64,000 nt of DNA from Photobacterium sp. TLY01 (GTDB lineage Bacteria; Pseudomonadota; Gammaproteobacteria; Enterobacterales; Vibrionaceae): assembly GCF_021432065.1 (NCBI RefSeq), contig NZ_CP090365.1:1116001-1180000 (forward strand), in the 5' to 3' direction. Of this stretch, positions 29,640-37,525 are shown piece by piece. The notes below the pieces were generated by a model. It saw nothing but the letters and a program-made list of their open reading frames with translations. It made no database searches and had not been told where the DNA came from. Made by a program: the position numbers and the translations under genes. Within the stretch, counting starts at the first letter, position 1. Each line of letters opens with the position of its first letter.

Positions 29640-29738
29640 TAATTAACGCCGCCATCAACTGCTTAAGTCTGGCGTTTTTGTGCGCTACGCCAAAAGCATG
29701 ACAGATTGCGTAGTCAGTTTTCATGGACTTGTTAACTA
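29640..29738 (-). other. attC-like imperfect hairpin between SIR2 and AAA-TOPRIM genes
   Basis: Starting one base after the SIR2 stop, the arms TAGTTAAC-aagt-CCAT-gaa-AACTG and (complement of the far end) TAATTAAC-gccg-CCAT-c-AACTG can pair: an outer 8-bp box, an unpaired 4-nt stretch, an inner box and bulged bases, about 99 bp in total. That layout resembles integron attC sites, and the far end reads GGCGGCGTTA on the gene strand, similar to the vibrio repeat end. The strict core consensus is not fully met, so this is a candidate only. Confidence 0.4.
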
Positions 29739-29739
29739 C

Positions 29740-30612
29740 TTAACTTGTTGAACCATATTTAGTTCGTATTATATCGACTCGATTTTTTAATTCATTTAAT
29801 TTAATCTCAAATTTACTATGATCGTTTTCATTATTCTGCTCATAAGTAATCAATTCAATATTATATTGGCTCTTAATAGTATCCTTAATTCTTGCTGCGT
29901 ATGATTTTGACCCAACCATCGCATAGCTAGGGTTTGTAGTGTTCGTTTCAATATTGTTATTTTCAAGGATTAAATTAATATCAGGATCTTCAATACCACA
30001 ACCAATAAAAAGGACTGTATTTAGTTTGTATAATGACGAAGTGATCTCAAAAAACGAACGGTATCTCTTACGTAAATTGAAATAGTCTGAACGGCTAAGT
30101 ATTGTATCGGCAGCATGCTTAGCACAGCCATGCATTTTAATTAGTATTGTGCTCGGAGACCTTACTGAGTCCAGTAACCCATCACGAGTATGTTCATATT
30201 GAGTAAATGAGTTGTGTCCGGAATTTTCTATTAGAGCTCCTTCTACTAACGTATCGTAATTTGTAGTCAAAAAAATCCTTGGTGAAATATCGACCAAATC
30301 CTTATGCGCATTAGAAGGAACAAAATTTTTCTCAATAAATATTTCACGTATTTTTGCATTATATTCAGCAGAATTCCCTTTGGTGCGAATTACTTCTGCT
30401 GCATCTAGATATCTTTTCTGGGAAATAAATTCATCAACTAAGTCTTTATCTTCATTATTACTTAGAGTTGAGTCTTTTAATGTATTCAGTAAAGCCTCCC
30501 AACTAGGAGGTCTATTACCATTTTCATCTACTGACTGGCAGGACATTCCAGAACCAAGGTGAATAATACAACGCTTCTCTACAATTTCCCTAACAAGAGA
30601 ATCAGGCCACAT
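29740..30612 (-). CDS. SIR2-like protein (candidate NADase effector)
   Basis: About 290 residues with the SIR2_2-type fold: CIIHLGSGMS (the NAD-binding GxGxS variant) near residue 17, IFLTTNYDTLVEGAL (the catalytic-site asparagine) near 107, MHGCAKHA (the conserved histidine) near 150 and LFIGCGIEDPDINLIL near 195. SIR2 domains of this kind in Thoeris, DSR and SIR2-Argonaute systems consume NAD to stop infected cells. The frame extends to TTG 30627. I prefer ATG 30612, with GGGGA upstream; ATG 30621 is possible. Overlaps the end of the parA-like gene, so the pair is co-translated. Confidence 0.88.
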   Translation of the reverse strand: MWPDSLVREIVEKRCIIHLGSGMSCQSVDENGNRPPSWEALLNTLKDSTLSNNEDKDLVDEFISQKRYLDAAEVIRTKGNSAEYNAKIREIFIEKNFVPSNAHKDLVDISPRIFLTTNYDTLVEGALIENSGHNSFTQYEHTRDGLLDSVRSPSTILIKMHGCAKHAADTILSRSDYFNLRKRYRSFFEITSSLYKLNTVLFIGCGIEDPDINLILENNNIETNTTNPSYAMVGSKSYAARIKDTIKSQYNIELITYEQNNENDHSKFEIKLNELKNRVDIIRTKYGSTS

Positions 30613-31663
30613 TGATAACATCCCCAAGGTTATGCATTACACGATCAGAAATCACATCGAACGCTTTAATGTAGTTCTTTGCTTGAGTATATTGTGACCC
30701 TGCCATTCCATCAGCTGAATTCAATGTTGCAATAGGGGCTCCAACAAATTGTGACAAAGCTAATATCCCAAACATATGAGGAATTTCCCCCAGATTTAAT
30801 TCAGCATGAGAATTAATTTCTGGCTTTTTAAATATGCTTAAATTCTCATCAATTTCAGGCTCGAAATTGTCTATAATTCGTTGGTATGATTGAGTTGTTC
30901 TGACTGTACCATCCGCATGTTTACGAGATATATAAGATTGAAGAGTGTATCCTAAAAACCCACTATCGATACTTACTTTCGGCTTTAGATCTGACTTAAT
31001 TATATCCCAAATATGAGATTTTTCACTCTTAAAATTCTCATATTTAGAATTATAGTAAGGCACCCATTTTTCAAACCATTGTTTTATATTTTTTATTGCT
31101 ACCAAGCTGAATATATCGCAACTCATAGGTGAGATAAAAAAGTCTGAAGCGAGCAAGGCAGTTCTATTAATTGCACCTAGGCTAGGGCTTAAGTCTATAA
31201 ATACGTAATCGTAATTTTCTTTGTGTGTTTCTAAAATTGTATTTATCCAATTTGATATCCTCATCCCGCTTACACTATCAGGGTCAGAAAGTTCATTCCA
31301 TTTTTTACTAAGAATATCTTCATACGACGCTAAAAATGGATTCCCTGCAATGATAGAAGCTTGGAATCTTTCACAAAACATTGGAGTAACATCGGTGTTA
31401 ATCGTACTTTCACCAACTTCATAATTATCAAATGCATCAACTATAGTTTGGTGTGGCTTTTCAAGACCACGATCATAATATGGAGCTATTACCTCACTGG
31501 CCAATTCATCCCCCAACATATAATGGGTTATATTGGCTTGTGGATCTAAATCTAATACCAAGACTCTTTTGTGATGTTTCATGGCAAAGTGTGTCGCCAA
31601 ATTTGCACAAAAAGTGGTTTTACCTACACCACCTTTGTTGTTAAATATTGCAATGGTCTTCAT
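30602..31663 (-). CDS. ParA-like (MinD/ParA superfamily) ATPase
   Basis: 353 residues. Deviant Walker A NNKGGVGKTTFCANLA at the very N-terminus, Walker A' region VLDLDPQANITHYML near 38-52 and Walker B-like YVFIDLSPSLGAINRTALL near 155. Longer than plasmid ParA, with an insertion around 75-130 and an extra C-terminal ~100 residues. No ParB-like gene or centromere repeats are nearby; the partner is instead a SIR2 gene overlapping its 3' end. Strong AAGGGGG ribosome site before the ATG. It could act as a sensor or switch for the SIR2 protein (inference). Confidence 0.88.
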   Translation of the reverse strand: MKTIAIFNNKGGVGKTTFCANLATHFAMKHHKRVLVLDLDPQANITHYMLGDELASEVIAPYYDRGLEKPHQTIVDAFDNYEVGESTINTDVTPMFCERFQASIIAGNPFLASYEDILSKKWNELSDPDSVSGMRISNWINTILETHKENYDYVFIDLSPSLGAINRTALLASDFFISPMSCDIFSLVAIKNIKQWFEKWVPYYNSKYENFKSEKSHIWDIIKSDLKPKVSIDSGFLGYTLQSYISRKHADGTVRTTQSYQRIIDNFEPEIDENLSIFKKPEINSHAELNLGEIPHMFGILALSQFVGAPIATLNSADGMAGSQYTQAKNYIKAFDVISDRVMHNLGDVINVA

Positions 31664-31757
31664 TTTTCATTCCCCCTTAAAAGGCAGTTAGCGCCCGCAC
31701 TTTCGACTGGTTTGTAACGCAGCAGAAAATCAATCTGACAACATGCGTTTTTTTATG

Positions 31758-32588
31758 TCATTCACTTTCTAATTCTTGTGCATGAGTATCAATTTTTTCA
31801 GCCAACTTACGACAATTTTTAATTAACTCCCTAATACTTTCTACCGATACGGTGACAGATTTTCCTTCCTTATCATAACCAGCTCGATGTACACAATCGT
31901 GTCTAACTTTAACGGCTCTAAAGAGCCATGATATATCCCCAAAATCATACGAAAGCACTTCCGCGTACATTGGTTTTACCTTGCGCATATCATGGAAGAT
32001 AATTCCTTGTAAATATGTGGCAACAGTTGACTTAATGTTACTATGCTGAGCGTAAATCTCGTTTACTGTAAACTTGTGATTCCCAAACTCAGGATCTGTT
32101 TCGATCAGTTTTCTCGTTAATTTGTCGGAGTTTGTGACACGATGAATGAATGTAGTTGACAGAAAGTGCTCTAGCGTGGAAACAACATGAGCGTGCAACA
32201 TCACCAACAAGCTAAATTGAGCGCTTTGCGTAGTTTCTATTTGAAGCATTGCGGGGATCTCAGCCAACTGTTTATTAAACATTTCCAGTTGTTCTGAATT
32301 AACTAATTCCCACTCAAGTTCATCTTCCTCAGGATCTTCCAAATCCCACTGAGACAAACTCACATATGAGCCTGAAGTAAGGCCATCGATTTTCGCCATG
32401 ATAGACTGATCATTATCATCGTCGAACCGAACAACATAACCATAAAGCAATCCATCATTGCTGTAATCACCATCAATGTCGTAAGCGATTTGCTCTAATT
32501 CATCTTCGGTAATTCCGAGGAGGTTAGCCAAACGACAATTCTTTTGTACTTCAATTCGATCAAACCAGTATTCTTTAGCACTGCCCAT
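31758..32588 (-). CDS. HEPN-domain protein (RiboL-PSP-like), candidate RNase
   Basis: About 276 residues. The N-terminal half is acidic (many D/E, about 35-110) with no recognised fold. The C-terminal half is helical and ends with FRAVKVRHDCVHRAGYD near 235, an Rx4H motif as in HEPN RNases of the RiboL-PSP-HEPN type. Such proteins often work in abortive infection or toxin-antitoxin systems. I chose ATG 32588 (GGGAG upstream) over ATG 32612, which has no ribosome site. It lies 94 bp upstream of the parA-like gene in the same direction and has the same AT-rich composition. Confidence 0.8.
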   Translation of the reverse strand: MGSAKEYWFDRIEVQKNCRLANLLGITEDELEQIAYDIDGDYSNDGLLYGYVVRFDDDNDQSIMAKIDGLTSGSYVSLSQWDLEDPEEDELEWELVNSEQLEMFNKQLAEIPAMLQIETTQSAQFSLLVMLHAHVVSTLEHFLSTTFIHRVTNSDKLTRKLIETDPEFGNHKFTVNEIYAQHSNIKSTVATYLQGIIFHDMRKVKPMYAEVLSYDFGDISWLFRAVKVRHDCVHRAGYDKEGKSVTVSVESIRELIKNCRKLAEKIDTHAQELESE

Positions 32589-32620
32589 TTTGGTGACTCC
32601 CAACCGGGACATAACATTTT

Positions 32621-32645
32621 GTTATACGACATCATGTCGCATAAC
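32621..32645. promoter_or_regulatory. Palindrome upstream of HEPN gene
   Basis: GTTATACGACAT-c-ATGTCGCATAAC, a 12-bp inverted repeat with one mismatch, 33-57 bp before the HEPN ATG. It could be an operator for the HEPN/ParA/SIR2 block. A partial second copy (GTTATACGACACCATCTC, 33928-33945) lies on the far side of the IS407-group element, only about 100 bp away once the insertion is removed. Confidence 0.5.
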
Positions 32646-32743
32646 TCCTCCAACCAAAACCAATTCAGCGTGTAACCCTCCCCGAAAAACATGTCGCTAG
32701 TAATTAGAGCTTTTCCGTTTACACTGAAATAAACGGAGAACGC

Positions 32744-33013
32744 ATGATGAAAAAATCACGCTACACAGAAACACAGATCGTGAAGATCCTGAAGGAAGTG
32801 GAGGCTGGCCGTAAGGTCAACGAAGTCTGTCGTGAATACGGTATCTCTGACGCTACCTATTACAACTGGAAATCGAAATATGGTGGTATGGAAGCGTCCG
32901 ATGTGAAGCGGCTGAAAGAGCTTGAAGATGAAAATCGCCGACTCAAGCAGATGTTCGCTGACCTCAGCCTTGAGCATCGTATTGTGAAAGATATTCTGGA
33001 AAAAAAGCTGTAA
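32744..33013 (+). CDS. IS407-group transposase OrfA
   Basis: 89-residue HTH protein (SRYTETQIVKILKEVEAGR, then GISDATYYNWKSKYGG) with a coiled-coil tail. The stretch AAAAAAAG at 33000-33007 just before the stop is a classical slippery site for -1 frameshifting into orfB. Confidence 0.95.
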   Translation: MMKKSRYTETQIVKILKEVEAGRKVNEVCREYGISDATYYNWKSKYGGMEASDVKRLKELEDENRRLKQMFADLSLEHRIVKDILEKKL

Positions 33014-33036
33014 AGCCAGCGGTTAAACGCGAACTC

Positions 33037-33858
33037 GTGGAGTATGTTCGTCAGCAATTTCGGGTCAGTCTCAGAATGGCCTGCCGCGCAGTTGGCATCA
33101 GTGATTCTGTCTATCGATATCAACCAGACCCTCATCGAGATGATGAGGTCATCGCCAAGTTGCAAGAAGCCGTAGAGCGATATCCTGCTTATGGTTTTGG
33201 CAAGTTATTTAAAGTTCTCAGACGCTGGGGATATCCATGGAACCACAAGCGCGTTTACCGTGTTTACTGCTCACTCAAGCTCAATATGAGGCGCAAAGGA
33301 AAAAAGCGGTTACCGAAACGGGAGCCAGTCCCGCTGGCACGTCCTGACGGGGTGAACTGCTGTTGGTCGATTGATTTTATGAGTGACGCTCTGGCTTGCG
33401 GCAGACGTTTTCGTACGTTTAATGTTGTCGATGATTTTAACCGCGAAGTGTTAGCCATCGAAGTGGACTTAAATTTACCAGCCCCAAGAGTCATCCGGGT
33501 TTTGGAGCGTATCACAGCGTGGCGCGGGATGCCCGGCAAACTCAGGATGGATAATGGTCCAGAATTTATCTCCACAGCGTTAGCCGAATGGGCCGAAGAA
33601 AATCGAGTTGAACTTGAATTTATTCGACCAGGAAAACCCACTGAGAACTCATATATTGAGCGCTTTAATCGAACCTATCGCACAGAACTTCTCGATATGT
33701 ACGTTTTTAAAACGCTGAGTGAAGTTCGAGAGTTAACCGAACAATGGATGAAGGAATATAACGATGAACGCCCTCATGATGCCCTGGATGATCTGACCCC
33801 GTGGGAATACTTAGCAAGGTACGAAAGCAGGAAAAACTCTAATTTAGGCTGCCATTAA
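33037..33858 (+). CDS. IS407-group transposase OrfB (DDE domain)
   Basis: 273 residues from a GTG; the frame is open back to the slippery site (KKAVKPAVKREL), so the working protein is probably the OrfAB fusion. DDE residues: CWSIDFMSDAL (D), KLRMDNGPEFIS (D) and NSYIERFNRTYR (E). Complete and apparently active. Confidence 0.95.
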   Translation: MEYVRQQFRVSLRMACRAVGISDSVYRYQPDPHRDDEVIAKLQEAVERYPAYGFGKLFKVLRRWGYPWNHKRVYRVYCSLKLNMRRKGKKRLPKREPVPLARPDGVNCCWSIDFMSDALACGRRFRTFNVVDDFNREVLAIEVDLNLPAPRVIRVLERITAWRGMPGKLRMDNGPEFISTALAEWAEENRVELEFIRPGKPTENSYIERFNRTYRTELLDMYVFKTLSEVRELTEQWMKEYNDERPHDALDDLTPWEYLARYESRKNSNLGCH

Positions 33859-33874
33859 AGTAGGGAGGGTTACA

Positions 33875-34230
33875 AGCGTATGATTATTTTGCATTATTCA
33901 AGCTTAACCATATAAACTAATCAGTAAGTTATACGACACCATCTCAAGTATAATACTCAAACTTCTTATGCCACCCAATTGATATTAATTGCTTTTTTTG
34001 TATTTCATGACTTACCACAAAAATCAGCGCGTATGGGCTTGTGATTAAGAGACATCAGTCACTTAATCAGTAAAAAGAAACCGTAGCCATGGAGCATGCT
34101 CACTTAACCTCAGAAATCGCACTCGCTGTATGGGTTTCCGCCTGCGCGACAATGACAGAGGTAGGTAATAATGTATGCCTGAAAACATACTCCACAACAA
34201 CAACCACAATATTCAAGAAACCCGCTCCCC
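33875..34230. other. Gene-free AT-rich stretch, right side of island
   Basis: After the IS407-group element there is AT-rich DNA with the partial palindrome copy at 33928 but no protein-like frame. The open frame running from 34089 through 34724 is made of the structured repeats read as protein and has no ribosome site, so I do not count it as a gene. Confidence 0.55.
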
Positions 34231-34402
34231 CAGGGAAAAATTCAGGACGAATTTTTAGGTTGTCGGCGCCGGGAGCGCCTACAACCGACCCGGACCACAC
34301 CAAAGAACAAAAAGGGGTTTCTGGGTACTCTTTGCCCCAACAAAGAGTACCTGGCGCGCATCACACCATGTCAAAAGAACCACCAGACTCAAGCGCGACA
34401 TA
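34231..34402 (+). repeat. Structured repeat, copy 3 (right border)
   Basis: Same ~170-bp element as at 23.6-24.0 kb in the opposite orientation. Hairpins in order: AAAAATTC-aggac-GAATTTTT; GGTTGTCGGCGC...GCGCCTACAACC; GGTACTCTTTG-ccccaa-CAAAGAGTACC (11 bp, perfect). It then runs CTGGCGCGC and ends ACTCAAGCGCGACA. Confidence 0.88.
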
Positions 34403-34464
34403 CCTCCGCTGCACCAGAATCCACAGCTACAACACCCCAAAAATCCGAAACAAACCCGATCCCC

Positions 34465-34636
34465 CAGGGAAAAATTCAGGACGAATTTTTAGGTTGTCGG
34501 CGCCGGGAGCGCCTACAACCGACCCGGACCACACCAGAGAACAAAAAGGGGCTTTCTGGGTACTCTTTGCCCCAACAAAAAGTACCTGGCGCGCATCACA
34601 CCATGTCAAAAGAACCACCAGACTCAAGCGCGACAT
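34465..34636 (+). repeat. Structured repeat, copy 4 (right border)
   Basis: 234 bp after copy 3, nearly identical to it. The third hairpin is GGTACTCTTTG / CAAAAAGTACC, with one mismatch. Separated from its neighbours by ~60 bp of different sequence. Confidence 0.88.
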
Positions 34637-34696
34637 ACCTCAGCCGTACCAAAATCCACAACAACACCCAAAAAAAATCCAAGAAACCCACTCCCC

Positions 34697-34868
34697 CAGG
34701 GAAAAATTCAGGACGAATTTTTAGGTTGTCGGCGCCGGGAGCGCCTACAACCGCCCCGGACCACACCAAAGAAAAAAAGGCATTTCTGGACACGCTTTGT
34801 CCCCACAAAGAGTGTCTGGCGCGCATTGCACCATGCTAAAAGAACCACCAGACTCAAGCGCGACATAC
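34697..34868 (+). repeat. Structured repeat, copy 5 (right border)
   Basis: 232 bp after copy 4. The third hairpin differs in sequence but keeps pairing: GACACGCTTTG / CAAAGAGTGTC, with one mismatch. Compared with copies 2 and 3, two stem positions changed on both sides together, which supports a selected secondary structure. It ends 130 bp before the TrmH-family gene. Confidence 0.88.
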
Positions 34869-34999
34869 CTCCACTGCACCAGAATCCCAGCCGCTGCCCC
34901 GAACCAAAAATTGTTATCCAACCACACTACTGCCATAATCCCCCCACTCGCGAGTTCCACACTCTAGCCTTAAAGCAATACATAAGTAGATCAAACACA

Positions 35000-35518
35000 A
35001 TGACAACACAGTCAACGGTCATTATTGGACTGTACAACCCCAAAAGCCCGACGAATGTGGGCGCAGTGATGCGTGCCGCAGGCTGCTATGACGCAACCCA
35101 AGTGCGTTATAACGGTAACCGCTATAACCGCGCGGCAAAATTTCACACCGATACCCATAACAGCCATGAGCGCATTGATTTGGTCGAGATGGACGATCTC
35201 ACCGCCGGGCTAGCGGACGGCGTAGAAATCGTTTGTGTTGAATTGGTGGTGGGCGCGACGGCACTGCCTCGCTTTACCCATCCTGAAAACGCTGTGTATG
35301 TGTTTGGCCCGGAGGACAGTTCACTGCCACAAGAGGTTGTCGATAAAGCCGATCATGTTGTGTATGTCCCCACCAATGGCTGCATGAATCTGGCAGCGAC
35401 CGTCAATGTGGTCTTGTATGACAGATTAGCCAAAACACTGGGTGCGATTGATGACCATCAGCAAGTGGTCGCGAACCGGGACAACAAAAACAAGCTAGCC
35501 GTCAAAGGCTGCGTTTGA
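35000..35518 (+). CDS. TrmH/SpoU-family RNA 2'-O-methyltransferase
   Basis: 172-residue SPOUT methyltransferase. Motif 1 SPTNVGAVMRAAGCYDA (residues ~15-31), motif 2 VFGPEDSSLPQEV near 107 and motif 3 MNLAATVNVVLYDR near 135 form the knotted SAM site. Stand-alone catalytic core; the target (tRNA or rRNA) is not clear from the sequence. The frame extends upstream into the repeat, but the real start is the ATG at 35000. It marks the right junction of the island with core chromosome. Confidence 0.9.
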   Translation: MTTQSTVIIGLYNPKSPTNVGAVMRAAGCYDATQVRYNGNRYNRAAKFHTDTHNSHERIDLVEMDDLTAGLADGVEIVCVELVVGATALPRFTHPENAVYVFGPEDSSLPQEVVDKADHVVYVPTNGCMNLAATVNVVLYDRLAKTLGAIDDHQQVVANRDNKNKLAVKGCV

Positions 35519-35521
35519 CGT

Positions 35522-35550
35522 AAAAAAGGGCCATCAAATGGCCCTTTCTG
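35522..35550. terminator. Terminator between TrmH-family gene and glgB
   Basis: AAAAAAGGGCCAT-caa-ATGGCCCTTTctgttt: 10-bp stem, A-rich 5' side and T-rich 3' side, between convergent genes. Confidence 0.85.
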
Positions 35551-35617
35551 TTTCATCGCAACCGTCAGCTCTGTGCCATTCGGGTTGCTGTACTCTCTGA
35601 AAAACGCATCGCTCGGT

Positions 35618-37522
35618 TTAACCCGGCATAAATTGCCAGAACAAAGTCGACAGCGGTGGCAGGTCGATCACCATCACTTCACTGCCTGACGCCTCATCCC
35701 AAACGGTGTTCACCGTTTGTTCTACCGGCATCCCACTCCCCCAGTACTGAGGGTCATCACTGTTGAGCATTAACCGGTACTGACCTGATTGCGGCACCGG
35801 AATAGGGTAACTTTGCCGGGGCACTGGGGTGAAGTTACTGACCACCAGCAACTTGTCGCCATTGCGGGCGAAACGCTCATGCGCGATCACACTGCGGGAC
35901 GCATCATTTTGCACACACCAGGCAAAGCCTGCCGCATCACAGTCCAGTTCATACAGAGCCGGAGTCGATTGATACAGGAGATTTAACGCCCGCACTAAAC
36001 GCTGGACCCCAATGTGACGGCCATATTGCAGGTAATGCCACTCCAGCACGCCATCGTGATTCCACTCCGCACTCTGAGCGATTTCTGCGCCCATAAAGTT
36101 CAGCTTTTTGCCCGGCTGACCGTACATATAGGCCATATAGGCGCGCAGATTGGCCGTTTGCTGCCATTCATCACCCGGCATTTTATTGAGCAGCGAACCT
36201 TTACCATAAACGACTTCGTCGTGTGACAGCGAGAGCACGTAATTCTCACTAAATGCGTATACCAAGGGAAACGTCAGCGTATCGTGATGGTGCTGTCGGT
36301 GAATCGGATCCTGGCGGATATAGCTCAGACTATCGTGCATCCAGCCCATGTTCCATTTGAAGCCAAACCCCAGTCCGCCCTCATAGGTTGGCCGTGAGAC
36401 GCCGGGAAAACTTGTCGACTCTTCCGCAATCGTCATGGCATTGGGATACAAGCGGTACACTTCTTCATTCATCCAGCGCAACAAACTGGCTGCGTCATGA
36501 TTGATATTGCCGCCCTCAGCATTGGGTATCCACTCGCCGGGTTGGCGTGAGTAATCCAGATACAGCATGGATGCCACGGCATCGACCCGCAGGCCGTCGA
36601 TGTGGAAATGCTCAAACCAGTAAAGAGCATTGGCCACCAGAAAACGGCGCACATGCTCACGGCCGTAATCGTAGATATAGCTTTGCCAGTCCTGATGCCA
36701 GCCACGGCGCGGATCCGGGTCGTGAAACAAGGCGGTCCCGTCAAAAAAGGCCAGTCCGTGATCGTCAGCCGGGAAATGTGCCGGCACCCAGTCCAGAATC
36801 ACGCCTAACCCGGCCTGATGGCACTGGTCGATGAAAAACTTGAAATCATCCGGCGAGCCGTAGCGGCTTGTCGGAGCAAACAGTCCCACCGGCTGATAGC
36901 CCCAGGAGCCATAGAAAGGATGTTCCGCCACCGGCATCAGTTCAACATGGGTGTATCCCATGTCCGTCAGATAAGGGATCAGCTCAGCCGCCAGCTGCCG
37001 GTAGCTCAGGCTTTCACCGGATGCCTGCCGTCGCCACGAGCCCAGATGCAACTCGTAAATCGAAAGCGGCTGTTCGTGTTTGGCTGTCACCTGCCGCTGC
37101 TGCCAGTGTGCATCCTGCCAGCGATAGCCGCTGTGGTCATACACTTTGGATGCAAACGACGGATACTGCTCGGCCTCATAGCCCCAGGGATCGGCCTTGT
37201 GCGGCAGGCTGTTGCCCGACTGATCACGCAGCTCAAATTTATAGCGCTCACCGGTGCCCAGCCCCTCGACAAAACAGCCCCAGTAGCCTTGGTCCAGTAC
37301 GGATAACGGATGGGCGCGGCTGTCCCAGTGGTTAAAATCCCCCACGACACTGACCGCAGATGCATTCGGCGCATACACCAGAAAACGTACGCCGGAGATC
37401 GGTGAGCCGCCGGTTTCAAGTGTTAACCGTTGCGCGCCCATATGATGATACTGGCTCGAAGGATGAGCCAGTTCAGCCAGATCCGGCAACCAGTCTTTGA
37501 TCTTTACTCGTCCGGCGCCCAC
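35618..37522 (-). CDS. glgB: 1,4-alpha-glucan branching enzyme
   Basis: Introduces alpha-1,6 branches in glycogen. 634 residues, about 100 shorter than E. coli GlgB: it starts near the CBM48 domain ([20 protein letters not shown]) and lacks the extra N-terminal module. GH13 motifs: [35 protein letters not shown] (nucleophile Asp), TIAEEST (acid Glu) and [17 protein letters not shown] start whose ribosome site CAGGAG lies inside the last codons of malQ, 3 bp away, so the two are coupled. Confidence 0.95.
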   Translation of the reverse strand: MGAGRVKIKDWLPDLAELAHPSSQYHHMGAQRLTLETGGSPISGVRFLVYAPNASAVSVVGDFNHWDSRAHPLSVLDQGYWGCFVEGLGTGERYKFELRDQSGNSLPHKADPWGYEAEQYPSFASKVYDHSGYRWQDAHWQQRQVTAKHEQPLSIYELHLGSWRRQASGESLSYRQLAAELIPYLTDMGYTHVELMPVAEHPFYGSWGYQPVGLFAPTSRYGSPDDFKFFIDQCHQAGLGVILDWVPAHFPADDHGLAFFDGTALFHDPDPRRGWHQDWQSYIYDYGREHVRRFLVANALYWFEHFHIDGLRVDAVASMLYLDYSRQPGEWIPNAEGGNINHDAASLLRWMNEEVYRLYPNAMTIAEESTSFPGVSRPTYEGGLGFGFKWNMGWMHDSLSYIRQDPIHRQHHHDTLTFPLVYAFSENYVLSLSHDEVVYGKGSLLNKMPGDEWQQTANLRAYMAYMYGQPGKKLNFMGAEIAQSAEWNHDGVLEWHYLQYGRHIGVQRLVRALNLLYQSTPALYELDCDAAGFAWCVQNDASRSVIAHERFARNGDKLLVVSNFTPVPRQSYPIPVPQSGQYRLMLNSDDPQYWGSGMPVEQTVNTVWDEASGSEVMVIDLPPLSTLFWQFMPG

Positions 37523-37525
37523 ACT

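Larger units (their letters stand above)
32671..33874 (+). mobile_element. IS3-family element of the IS407 group, complete
   Basis: 1,204 bp with terminal repeats TGTAACCCTCCC at both ends and a 4-bp target duplication AGCG (32667-32670 and 33875-33878), the duplication length expected for the IS407 group. orfA and orfB are joined by a probable -1 frameshift on an A-run. It separates the HEPN gene's upstream palindrome from its partial copy, so it has split a regulatory region. Confidence 0.93.

Noticed and set aside
31680-31757. Possible second attC between the HEPN and parA-like genes
   Set aside because: Some words look like vibrio repeats (GCGGGCGCTAAC, GTTGTCAG), but the two ends do not pair in the attC way.
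32621-32645. XerCD dif-like site
   Set aside because: The half-sites point the wrong way (GAC/GTC inside, GTTAT/ATAAC outside) and the spacer is 5 bp, so it does not fit dif or pdif.
34089-34839. Open frames of 211 and 90 codons across the right repeats
   Set aside because: They translate the repeat (recurring RIFRLSAPGAPTT) in a frame kept open by the repeat period; no ribosome site, and the left copies do not conserve a full frame.
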